From Janthinobacterium sp. 61 (GTDB lineage Bacteria; Pseudomonadota; Gammaproteobacteria; Burkholderiales; Burkholderiaceae_D), in the NCBI RefSeq assembly GCF_002846335.1, contig NZ_PJMQ01000001.1, positions 2,914,001 through 2,978,000 of the forward strand: DNA of 64,000 bases, in the 5' to 3' direction. A model generated the notes under the pieces. The model ran no database searches and had not been told where the DNA came from. It was given only the letters and a program-made list of their open reading frames with translations. This document shows, piece by piece, positions 34,812 to 42,602 of this stretch; the stretch's first letter is position 1; the number at the start of each line of letters is the position of its first letter. The position numbers and the translations under genes are program-made.

Positions 34812-35411
34812 TTAGTGTGATGTGGTGTGTGAGGCCCAGCCGCGCACGGCATCGTGCGAGGCGCGCAGCATGGCGTCGACGCTGGCCGGTATCGGCCGCT
34901 CCTGGGTCAGGTAAGGCTTGACGACGGCCACGGGGGCGTCGATCAGCACGAACTTGAGCAGCATATGGTCCAGGTCCAGCTCCGTGGTGGCGGGCATGGC
35001 TTCGGCGCAGCGGACAAAGCAGGCGTCGAGCGCAGCCTGCTCTTCCTCGACGGCGGCGGCCAGCTCCTCGCTGAGGCCACCGTTGAAATCGGGACTGTCC
35101 GCGCATTGCAGCAGGAAGCGCGCATACACGGGCTTGCGCCGGCACCAGTCCAGCAAGCCATGCACGCCGGCCCAGGTGTCGCCGCCGAGCCAGCGGCTGG
35201 CCACTTCCTCGCGGAAATCGCTTTTCACGCGCAGCCAGGCGCGCGCCAGGATGGCGTTGCGCGAGTCGAAGCGGTGATACACAGAGCCGATGGGCGCGCC
35301 GGCCTTGACGGCGATGGCGGCCATCGACACGGCGCCCACGCCGCACTGGGCGGCGACGGCAATCGCGCTGTCGATAAAGTTGTTTTCGTTGAATTTTGCA
35401 AGTCTGACCAT
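34812..35411 (-). CDS. TetR family transcriptional regulator
   Basis: Protein of 199 residues. The N-terminal helix-turn-helix is clear (FIDSAIAVAAQCGVGAVSMA, then AIAVKAGAPIGSVYHRFDSR); the rest is the ligand-binding helical domain. Its start codon is the first base of a perfect 28-base operator palindrome, and a consensus promoter places transcription at the A of ATG, so the mRNA appears leaderless and self-repressed. First gene of an operon with methionine aminopeptidase and an unknown protein; divergent from amn. Ligand unknown. Confidence 0.92.
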   Translation of the reverse strand: MVRLAKFNENNFIDSAIAVAAQCGVGAVSMAAIAVKAGAPIGSVYHRFDSRNAILARAWLRVKSDFREEVASRWLGGDTWAGVHGLLDWCRRKPVYARFLLQCADSPDFNGGLSEELAAAVEEEQAALDACFVRCAEAMPATTELDLDHMLLKFVLIDAPVAVVKPYLTQERPIPASVDAMLRASHDAVRGWASHTTSH

Positions 35412-35446
35412 TCAAATAGAATACAGATTCTATTTGAATCCGTCAA
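35411..35446 (-). promoter_or_regulatory. TetR operator and leaderless promoter of the tetR-map operon
   Basis: TTCAAATAGAAT (35411-35422) and ATTCTATTTGAA (35427-35438) are exact reverse complements with a four-base spacer. On the minus strand, -35 TTGACG (35446-35441), a 17-base spacer and -10 TATTCT (35423-35418) place the transcription start about seven bases later, at the ATG (35411). Operator, -10 and start codon therefore overlap, which gives tight autorepression. The divergent amn gene lies 85 bases beyond. Confidence 0.8.
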
Positions 35447-35523
35447 GCGGCCCAAGATGCACCCACAAGAGTTGCCGCGCTGCCTTACAATGATATGCAC
35501 GAACCGCTACAAGGAGAATCAGC

Positions 35524-37038
35524 TTGCTTACGCCCCCCTTCATCGCCTCCTCACGCTTCGACGATCCACGCCTGGCATTGGAACAAGTGCAAGCCATTTA
35601 CCGCAGCAGCATCGAACACTTGCGCGATGCGCTGCAGCGTTTTGTCGCCGGCGAAGACATGCACGAGCGCGTGCGCGCCTGCTACCCCTTCGTGCGCATC
35701 CAGACGGACACCGTGGCGCGCGCCGACTCGCCGCTGGCTTACGGCTTTGTCGCCGGTCCCGGCGTGTTTGAAACCACGCTGACGCGCCCCGACCTGTTCG
35801 GCGACTATTACCTCGACCAGTTCACCCTGCTGCTGAAAAATCATAACAGCGGCCAGAAGGTGCACCTGGAAGTGGGCGTGAGCGCCCAGCCGATCCCCGT
35901 GCACTTCTCGTTCGCCGAGCATGACCATATCGAAGGCAATATGGATGCGGGCCGCCGCCTGGCCATGCGCGACCTGTTCGACCTGCCCGACCTGTCGGCC
36001 ATGGACGACGGCATCGCCAACGGCACGCACGAACCGGCGCATGGCGAAGCGCAGCCGCTGGCCCTGTTCACGGGTCCGCGCGTCGATTACTCGCTGCAGC
36101 GCCTGCGCCACTACAGCGGCACCTCGCCGCAGCATTTCCAGAACTTCGTCCTGTTTACCAATTACCAGTTCTACATCGACGAATTCATCCGCCTGGGGCA
36201 CGCCATGATGGACCGTGCGCCCGACGCGCAAGCGCCGTCGGACGACGACGGCTACATCGCCTTTGTCGAACCGGGCAACGTGGTCACGCGCCGCGTGGGA
36301 CAGACGGTGGAAAGCGAGGATGCGCTGGGCGCCGCGCCGCCACGTCTGCCGCAGATGCCGGCCTATCATTTGCTGCGCGCCGACGGCAGCGGCATCACCA
36401 TGGTCAATATCGGCGTGGGACCGGCCAATGCCAAGACCATCACCGACCACATCGCCGTGCTGCGCCCGCACGCCTGGCTGATGCTGGGCCATTGCGCGGG
36501 CTTGCGCACCACGCAAAGCCTGGGCGACTACGTGCTGGCGCATGCCTATGTGCGCGAAGACCATGTGCTCGACGAAGACTTGCCGCTGTGGGTGCCGATA
36601 CCGCCGCTCGCGGAGATCCAGCAGGCGCTGCAAACGGCCGTGGCGGAAATCACCCAGCTGACGGGTCATGACTTGAAACACATCATGCGCACGGGGACCG
36701 TGGCCAGCACGGACAATCGCAACTGGGAACTGCTGCCGCAGCGCACGCCGGAGCGCCGTTTCAGCCAGAGCCGCGCCATCGCACTGGACATGGAAAGCGC
36801 GACGATTGCCGCCAACGGCTTCCGCTTCCGCGTCCCGTACGGCACCCTGCTGTGCGTCAGCGACAAGCCGCTGCACGGCGAAATCAAGTTGCCCGGCATG
36901 GCCAACCACTTCTACCGCGAACGGGTAGACCAGCATTTGCGCATCGGCATCCGCGCCGTGGAACTGCTGCGCCGCCAGGGCGTGGACAGGCTGCACAGCC
37001 GCAAACTGCGCAGCTTTGCAGAGGTGGCGTTCCAATAA
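35524..37038 (+). CDS. amn: AMP nucleosidase
   Basis: Protein of 504 residues, hydrolysing AMP to adenine and ribose 5-phosphate in purine turnover. The N-terminal AMP-nucleosidase domain (about 1-180) and the nucleoside phosphorylase-like catalytic part (about 285-490; MVNIGVGPANAKTITDHIAV, WLMLGHCAGLRTTQSLGDYV, ALDMESATIAANGFRFRVPY) match the E. coli enzyme (484 residues). The start is TTG 35524, supported by AAGGAG about eight bases before; no in-frame ATG is near the N-terminus. Divergent from the tetR-map operon, which may also be regulated with it. Confidence 0.94.
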   Translation: MLTPPFIASSRFDDPRLALEQVQAIYRSSIEHLRDALQRFVAGEDMHERVRACYPFVRIQTDTVARADSPLAYGFVAGPGVFETTLTRPDLFGDYYLDQFTLLLKNHNSGQKVHLEVGVSAQPIPVHFSFAEHDHIEGNMDAGRRLAMRDLFDLPDLSAMDDGIANGTHEPAHGEAQPLALFTGPRVDYSLQRLRHYSGTSPQHFQNFVLFTNYQFYIDEFIRLGHAMMDRAPDAQAPSDDDGYIAFVEPGNVVTRRVGQTVESEDALGAAPPRLPQMPAYHLLRADGSGITMVNIGVGPANAKTITDHIAVLRPHAWLMLGHCAGLRTTQSLGDYVLAHAYVREDHVLDEDLPLWVPIPPLAEIQQALQTAVAEITQLTGHDLKHIMRTGTVASTDNRNWELLPQRTPERRFSQSRAIALDMESATIAANGFRFRVPYGTLLCVSDKPLHGEIKLPGMANHFYRERVDQHLRIGIRAVELLRRQGVDRLHSRKLRSFAEVAFQ

Positions 37039-37043
37039 AAAAA

Positions 37044-37070
37044 CGGCGCCTGCAGTTACTGCAGGCGCCG
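37044..37070. terminator. Bidirectional terminator between amn and the DUF1854 gene
   Basis: A perfect 12-base stem, CGGCGCCTGCAG (37044-37055) with CTGCAGGCGCCG (37059-37070) and loop TTA. On the minus strand a run of seven T follows, so it chiefly ends the DUF1854 transcript; on the plus strand only a pyrimidine-rich tail follows. Confidence 0.88.
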
Positions 37071-37103
37071 CTCTTCCTTCCCTTGCGCTTCAGTTGCCGC
37101 CGC

Positions 37104-37574
37104 TTACAGGAAGCGGTCGAGTATCTTCCGCGTCGTCTTGTCGATATTGAACATGTCGCGTATCAAAAAGTGGATGCCGTGGTTGTCGGCGATCAGCAGC
37201 GACGTGGCGCCGATGCGGCGGATGTCTTCCTCCCCCTTGAGCACGAACTGCGTCTCGCCCCGGTCCGTATCGACATGCCAGGTGCACGGCGTGGCGAAGC
37301 TGCTGACGCTTTTCACGCGCGCGATCTCGGGCATGAATTCGCGCCCTTCCAGCTCCTCCTGCAGCAGGCTGCGCGCCGGCTCGGGCAAGTCGTCGAGGCG
37401 ATCGATCCACGCCACTTCCTTGCCATTGCCCAGCACCAGCGAAATGCCTTCGTCGGGCGACTGGATGGGGAAGGCGCGCACGGGCGCCACGCCTTCAAAG
37501 ACCTGGCCGTCCGCGTCCGTCATCACCAGCTTGCCGAAAGTGTCGCGGCTTAATGTAAAAGTTGTACTGGCCAT
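37104..37574 (-). CDS. Cyanophycin-associated DUF1854 protein
   Basis: Protein of 156 residues of DUF1854, which in databases is tied to cyanophycin loci. It reads FTLSRDTFGKLVMTDADGQV at the start, then VRAFPIQSPDEGISLVLGNG, EGREFMPEIARVKSVSSFAT, and ends IHFLIRDMFNIDKTTRKILD. There is no signal peptide or membrane helix. It begins two bases after the ABC transporter stop and is therefore co-transcribed. Its biochemical role is not established; the genomic link to the synthetases is the main clue. Confidence 0.87.
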   Translation of the reverse strand: MASTTFTLSRDTFGKLVMTDADGQVFEGVAPVRAFPIQSPDEGISLVLGNGKEVAWIDRLDDLPEPARSLLQEELEGREFMPEIARVKSVSSFATPCTWHVDTDRGETQFVLKGEEDIRRIGATSLLIADNHGIHFLIRDMFNIDKTTRKILDRFL

Positions 37575-37576
37575 GC

Positions 37577-39847
37577 TTATTCCTTGTCATCCAGGGCGAG
37601 TTCGTTGTTGCGCGCCTGTGCTTCGTAGAGGCGGAAATAGGCGCCCTCTTTCGCCATCAGTTCATCGTGACTGCCCACTTCGACGACCTGACCGCGGTCC
37701 AGCACCACCAGGCGGTCGGCCCGGTGCAGGGTCGACAGACGGTGGGCGATGGCGATCGTCGTGCGGCCCTGCACCAGGTTGTCCAGCGCTTTCTGGATTT
37801 CTTTTTCCGTTTCCGAATCGACCGACGATGTCGCTTCATCCATGATCAGGATGCGCGGGTCGATCAGCAGGGCGCGAGCGATCGAAATGCGCTGGCGCTC
37901 GCCGCCGGACAGGCCCTGGCCACGTTCGCCCACCATCGAATCGTAGCCTTGCGGCAGGCGCAGGATGAATTCGTGGGCATGCGCGGCGCGCGCTGCGGCA
38001 ATGATGTCCTGGCGCGACGCGTGCGGCTTGCCGTAGGCGATATTTTCCGCGATGGTGCCGAAGAACAGAAATGGTTCCTGCAGCACCAGGCCGATATTGC
38101 GGCGGTAGTCGGACACGGCGAACGAACGGATATCGACGCCGTCGAGCAAAATCGCGCCTTCCGACACGTCATAGAAGCGGCAGATCAGATTGACCAGGGT
38201 ACTCTTGCCCGAACCGCTGTGGCCCACCAGGCCGATCATCTCGCCCGCCTTAATGTTCAGGGTGATGCCGCGGTTGACGGCACGGTTGCCGTAGCGGAAA
38301 CCGACTTCGCGCAAATCAATCCTGCCTTCGATCTTATCCAGTTTCACCGGTTGCGCCGGTTCCGGCACGCTCGACACGTGGTCGAGGATGTCGAAGATGC
38401 GCTTGGCGGCGGACGCCGATTTCTGCGTCACGGAGACGATGCGGCTCATGGAATCGAGGCGGCCATAGAAGCGCGTGCTGTAGGCGATGAAGGCGGTCAG
38501 CACGCCGACGGTGATTTCGCCGCGCGACAATTGCCAGATGCCGAAGCACCAGATGACCAGCAAGCCCATCTCCGTCAGGAAGGACACGGTGGGCGAGAAC
38601 AGCGACCAGACCTTGTTCAATTTATCGTTGACAGCCAGGTTGTGCGCGTTGGCGTCGCGGAAGCGTGCCGCTTCGCGTTTTTCCTGCGCAAACGCCTTGA
38701 CAACGCGGATGCCCGGTATCGTATCGGCCAGCACGTTGGTCACTTCGCTCCACACGCGGTCGATCTTTTCAAAGCCCGTGCGCAAGCGGTCGCGCACCAG
38801 GTGGATCATCCAGGCGATGAAGGGCAAGGGCGCCAGGGTCATGATGGCCAGCCAGGGGTTCATCGACCACAAAATGACACCCGTCATGATGATCATCAGC
38901 ACGTCGGAGGCGAAATCGAGCAAATGCAGCGAGAGGAAGACGCAAATGCGGTCGCTGCCGCTGCCGATGCGCGACATCAGGTCGCCCGTGCGCTTGCCGC
39001 CGAAAAATTCCAGCGACAGTTTCATCAGGTGTTCATACGTGGCCGAGCGCAAGTCAGCGCCCATGCGTTCGGACACCAGGGCCAGCACATAAGTCTTGCC
39101 CCAGCCCAGCAGCCAGGCCAGCAGGGCCGAGCCCAGCAAGCCGCTCATGTAGTACACCACCAGCCACGGGTCGATATGCTTGCCGTTTTGATACGGGATC
39201 AGCACATTGTCCATCAGCGGCGCCGTCAGGTAAGGCGGAATCATGTGCGCGGCAGTGCTCAGCAACATCAGCATGAAGCCCAGGGCCAGCTGGCCACGGT
39301 AGGGATGGGCAAAGCGCCACAGACGGAACAGGGTCCAGGTCGATGGCGGCGTGTACAGCACCTTGGCGCAGATCGGGCATTCTTCCTGCTCGGGCTCCAG
39401 AGGCGCCTTGCAGCTGGGACACACTTCCTGCTCCGCTTCCAGCACGGGCTGGCCCGTCAGGTGGCTGTCGAGGCGCTCGACGAACTGTTCCAGCACGCGG
39501 ATCGCGTGCAGGTTCTGTCCCAAAGTGAAGCGCCACGAGGCCAGGCGGCCGTGGTCGTCGAACAATTCCAGGTGCCCGACACCGGCGTGGTCGTGGTGCG
39601 TCAGGCGCAATCCAGGGCGGAAAGACCAGCTTTTCCAGGCGGTATCGCCCGGTGAACGGGCCAGCAAACGCTTCTCGGTGACAACAATTATGCCTTTTGT
39701 GAAACGTAATCGCGCATCGAGGTCAACCTCAACGCTACTTAAAACGTTCTCCCCTGGAGAAAGGTTGCTCTCCACCTCCGCCAGCCAGTGTTCCGGCAGC
39801 GAGGTGAGGGGAATAGTTGTTGCAGGAACACTCAGTTCAGTTGTCAT
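37577..39847 (-). CDS. Cyanophycin-associated ABC transporter (fused membrane and ATPase domains)
   Basis: Protein of 756 residues. An N-terminal domain (about 1-135) of unknown fold is followed by a zinc ribbon (Cys143, Cys146, Cys157, Cys160 in CPSCKAPLEPEQEECPIC), then six membrane helices (about 180-460) and the ATPase domain (Walker A GLVGHSGSGKSTLVNL, signature LSGGERQRISIA, Walker B RILIMDEATSSVD). It is of the exporter (ABCB-like) type. It is divergent from two cyanophycin synthetase genes and co-transcribed with DUF1854. What it moves is unknown; a role in polymer or dipeptide handling is only suggested by context. Confidence 0.9.
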   Translation of the reverse strand: MTTELSVPATTIPLTSLPEHWLAEVESNLSPGENVLSSVEVDLDARLRFTKGIIVVTEKRLLARSPGDTAWKSWSFRPGLRLTHHDHAGVGHLELFDDHGRLASWRFTLGQNLHAIRVLEQFVERLDSHLTGQPVLEAEQEVCPSCKAPLEPEQEECPICAKVLYTPPSTWTLFRLWRFAHPYRGQLALGFMLMLLSTAAHMIPPYLTAPLMDNVLIPYQNGKHIDPWLVVYYMSGLLGSALLAWLLGWGKTYVLALVSERMGADLRSATYEHLMKLSLEFFGGKRTGDLMSRIGSGSDRICVFLSLHLLDFASDVLMIIMTGVILWSMNPWLAIMTLAPLPFIAWMIHLVRDRLRTGFEKIDRVWSEVTNVLADTIPGIRVVKAFAQEKREAARFRDANAHNLAVNDKLNKVWSLFSPTVSFLTEMGLLVIWCFGIWQLSRGEITVGVLTAFIAYSTRFYGRLDSMSRIVSVTQKSASAAKRIFDILDHVSSVPEPAQPVKLDKIEGRIDLREVGFRYGNRAVNRGITLNIKAGEMIGLVGHSGSGKSTLVNLICRFYDVSEGAILLDGVDIRSFAVSDYRRNIGLVLQEPFLFFGTIAENIAYGKPHASRQDIIAAARAAHAHEFILRLPQGYDSMVGERGQGLSGGERQRISIARALLIDPRILIMDEATSSVDSETEKEIQKALDNLVQGRTTIAIAHRLSTLHRADRLVVLDRGQVVEVGSHDELMAKEGAYFRLYEAQARNNELALDDKE

Positions 39848-40359
39848 CGTAAAGCATACTCCGGCTCGAGGCCAAGCCCTTCAGGGCGGGATTTTGGGGA
39901 TGGGGCAGACGCCCGATCAATGTTTGTGTACTGCGCGATGGCGAGGTAGATGCACCAGTGGCAATTTCCTGTATTGTATCGAATGGATGCCTGCCGGTAA
40001 GGATTGGATGGCAAAACGGAGCAAAAAATGACTGGCCGTCGCAGGAAGTGCCAGGCAGGCGCGGCGCTTTTGCAACGCGGCCCGAGTACAGGGGCAAGTA
40101 TACAACAGCTCGTTGTTGCGCAAATGCTCCAGCTTGGCCCGGAGTCGGTATCTTTATAACAAGTAAGGCAACAATTAGTAACAATTAGAATGACAACACC
40201 AGCAGAATACGAGAAGCAAACGCGACAAAAGACCGCTAAAAGTGGCACACTGCGCATACCCGGGATAAAGAACCAAGCAAGAGCCTGAAAAGACTCTGTA
40301 GAGCCAACATAAAGTATCTGGCGCCCAGACGCCTGGCTTGTTATCAAGAAACCACTTAC
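39848..40359. other. Divergent intergenic region between the cyanophycin ABC transporter and first synthetase
   Basis: This 512-base gap has lower GC than the genes and no convincing open frame. It must hold promoters for both directions. A tandem direct repeat of ten bases, ACAATTAGTA then ACAATTAGAA, lies at 40171-40190 and is a candidate regulator site. I see no strong hairpin or riboswitch-like fold. The start of the first synthetase has only a weak ribosome site (AAGAA about 12 bases before). Confidence 0.6.
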
Positions 40360-42537
40360 ATGATCAAGAAGAAGAACATCGAATTTGCCCGCGTCACCCA
40401 CTTGCGCGGCCCCAACATCTGGACGTATCGCCCGGTGATTGAAGCCTGGGTCGACATCGGCGAACTGGAAGATTATCCATCCAATACCCTGCCCGGCCTG
40501 TACGAGCGCCTGGTAGCGTGGCTGCCCGGCATGATCGAGCACCGCTGCGGCGTGGGCGAACGGGGCGGCTTTTTCGAGCGCCTGCGCGAAGGCACGTGGT
40601 CGGCCCACATCCTCGAACACGTGGTGCTGGAACTGCAAAACCTGGCAGGCATGCGCACGGGCTTCGGCCAGACGCGCTCGACCAGCCAGCGCGGCGTCTA
40701 CAAGATGGCCTTCCGCACGCGCGAAGAACACGTGGGCCGCGCCGCCCTGGCCGCCGCGCGCGAACTGCTGATGGCCGCCATCAACGATGAAGCCTACGAC
40801 CTGGAAGCGGCCTTGGCGCCCCTGCGCGACATGGTCGACTCGCGCTGCCTGGGCCCGAGCACGGCCAGCATCGTCGATGCGGCCACCGAGCGCCGCATCC
40901 CTTCGCTGCGCCTGAATGACGGCAACCTGGTGCAACTGGGCCACGGCGCCGCGCAGCGCCGCATCTGGACGGCCGAAACGGACCGCACCAGCGCGATCGC
41001 CGAAGGCATCGCCAGCGACAAGGACCTGACCAAATTCCTGCTCAAATCGTGCGGCGTGCGCGTGCCCGAAGGCAGCCTGGTGCGCAGCGCCGAGGCGGCC
41101 TGGGAAGAAGCGCAAGACATCGGCGTGCCTGTCGTGGTGAAGCCGTATGACGGCAACCATGGCCGCGGCGTGTCGCTCAACCTGATGACAGAAGCCGACG
41201 TGAAAGCGGCCTACGAACTGGCCGCGCGCAAGGGCGACAGCTCGGCCGTGCTGGTGGAAAGCTTCATCACGGGCGACGAACACCGTCTGCTCGTCGTCGG
41301 CAACAAGCTGATCGCGGCCGCCAAGGGCGAGTCCCTGTGGGTCGATGGCGACGGCGTCTCCAGCGTACTGGAACTGGTGAACACGCAGATCAATATCGAT
41401 CCGCGCCGCGGCGAAGGCGAAGACTTCCCGCTGGGCACCGTCAAGCCGCATGAATCGGGCGAAATCGTGCTGGAGCTGCAACGCCAGGGCATGACCGCCC
41501 TGTCCGTGCCGCAGGCGGGCCAGAAAGTGCTGATCCAGCCGAACGGCAACGTGGCCATCGACGTCACGGACGACGTGCACCCCTCCGTCGTGCATGCAGC
41601 CCTGCTGGCTGCCAGAGTCGTGGGCCTGGATATCGCCGGCATCGACCTGGTCACCACCGACATCACGCGTCCGCTGGAAGAGCAGCGCGGCGCCATCATC
41701 GAAGTCAATGCCAGCCCTGGCTTGCTGGCGCACATCAAGCCGGGCGTGGGTCAGCCCCGCCCTGTGGGCGCGGCCATCGTCGATCACCTGTTCGCGCCCG
41801 AGGAAACGGGCCGCATTCCGCTGATCGGCGTGACGGGCACGCGCGGCGCCAGCCTGATCGTGCGCATGCTGTGCAAACTGCTCAACCTGTCGGGCCTGCA
41901 CACGGGCGCCGTCTGCAGCGAAGGCATGTACCTGGACCAGCGCCGTGTCGTCAGCAGCGATTGCGTGAACTGGGACGCGGGCCAGCGCCTGCTGCTTAAC
42001 CGCACCGTGCAGACGGCCCTGTTCGAGAGCAATCCGCGCATGATCCTGGCCGAAGGCCTGGCCTACGACAAATGCCAGATCGGCATCGTCACCGACATGG
42101 GCAGCCTCGATAGCGTCAAGGATTTCGACGTGCTCGACGAAGCAGGCCTGTACAAGGCAGTGCGCAGCCAGGTCGACGTGGTCGTGCCAACGGGCGTGGC
42201 CGTGCTCAATGCCGCCAACGCGCACGTGCTGGAACTGGCCGAACTGTGCGACGGCAGCGTGACCCTGTATGCGCAGGATGGCAGTTTGCCGGCCATCGCG
42301 GCGCAGCTGGCCGCCGGCCAGCGTGCCGTGTTCGTGCGCGGCAACCACATCGTGCTGGCCGAAGGCGGCAGCGAAACGGTCTTGCTGTGCCTGGACTTGC
42401 TGAAACCGGCCACGGCCGGCAATGTCGATAGCGTGCTGGCCGTCGCGGCGGCCGCCTGGGCCCTGAACCTGCCCGTCGACCTGATCTGCGCGGGCTTACG
42501 CACCTTCGACGCGGCACCCGGCTGCATCGGAAATTAA
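40360..42537 (+). CDS. Cyanophycin synthetase-like protein with degenerate Mur-ligase P-loop
   Basis: Protein of 725 residues. It has the N-terminal synthetase domain (VTHLRGPNIWTYRPVIEAWV), the ATP-grasp domain intact (VPVVVKPYDGNHGRGVSLNL, about 250-270, and IIEVNASPGLLAHI), and a Mur-ligase-like domain from about 485. There the nucleotide motif reads GVTGTRGASLIV (Gly490-Val501) where the active partner has GTNGKTTT, so the P-loop lysine is gone; this half also lacks the C-terminal domain, giving a shorter protein. It probably keeps aspartate-type ATP-grasp activity but cannot add arginine itself. It precedes the intact synthetase by 65 bases. Likely the CphA-prime/CphA2-like partner, by inference. 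Confidence 0.87.
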   Translation: MIKKKNIEFARVTHLRGPNIWTYRPVIEAWVDIGELEDYPSNTLPGLYERLVAWLPGMIEHRCGVGERGGFFERLREGTWSAHILEHVVLELQNLAGMRTGFGQTRSTSQRGVYKMAFRTREEHVGRAALAAARELLMAAINDEAYDLEAALAPLRDMVDSRCLGPSTASIVDAATERRIPSLRLNDGNLVQLGHGAAQRRIWTAETDRTSAIAEGIASDKDLTKFLLKSCGVRVPEGSLVRSAEAAWEEAQDIGVPVVVKPYDGNHGRGVSLNLMTEADVKAAYELAARKGDSSAVLVESFITGDEHRLLVVGNKLIAAAKGESLWVDGDGVSSVLELVNTQINIDPRRGEGEDFPLGTVKPHESGEIVLELQRQGMTALSVPQAGQKVLIQPNGNVAIDVTDDVHPSVVHAALLAARVVGLDIAGIDLVTTDITRPLEEQRGAIIEVNASPGLLAHIKPGVGQPRPVGAAIVDHLFAPEETGRIPLIGVTGTRGASLIVRMLCKLLNLSGLHTGAVCSEGMYLDQRRVVSSDCVNWDAGQRLLLNRTVQTALFESNPRMILAEGLAYDKCQIGIVTDMGSLDSVKDFDVLDEAGLYKAVRSQVDVVVPTGVAVLNAANAHVLELAELCDGSVTLYAQDGSLPAIAAQLAAGQRAVFVRGNHIVLAEGGSETVLLCLDLLKPATAGNVDSVLAVAAAAWALNLPVDLICAGLRTFDAAPGCIGN

Positions 42538-42549
42538 GACAGCACTCAA

Positions 42550-42570
42550 GCCCGGCCAGGACGGCCGGGC
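42550..42570 (+). other. Intercistronic hairpin between the two synthetase genes
   Basis: GCCCGGCC (42550-42557) pairs exactly with GGCCGGGC (42563-42570) over a five-base loop. No T-run follows, so it is not a classical terminator; it may stabilise or tune the amount of the downstream message. Confidence 0.5.
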
Positions 42571-42602
42571 CCACAAGAACACAACAGGATTACGGTTTAA
42601 TT

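Noticed and set aside
39844..42348. A very long open frame on the minus strand opposite the first cyanophycin synthetase, running into the transporter promoter region.
   Set aside because: Its residues are His/Gln/Ala/Arg-rich as expected of an antisense frame of GC-rich coding DNA, and the plus strand encodes a clear synthetase domain over the same bases.
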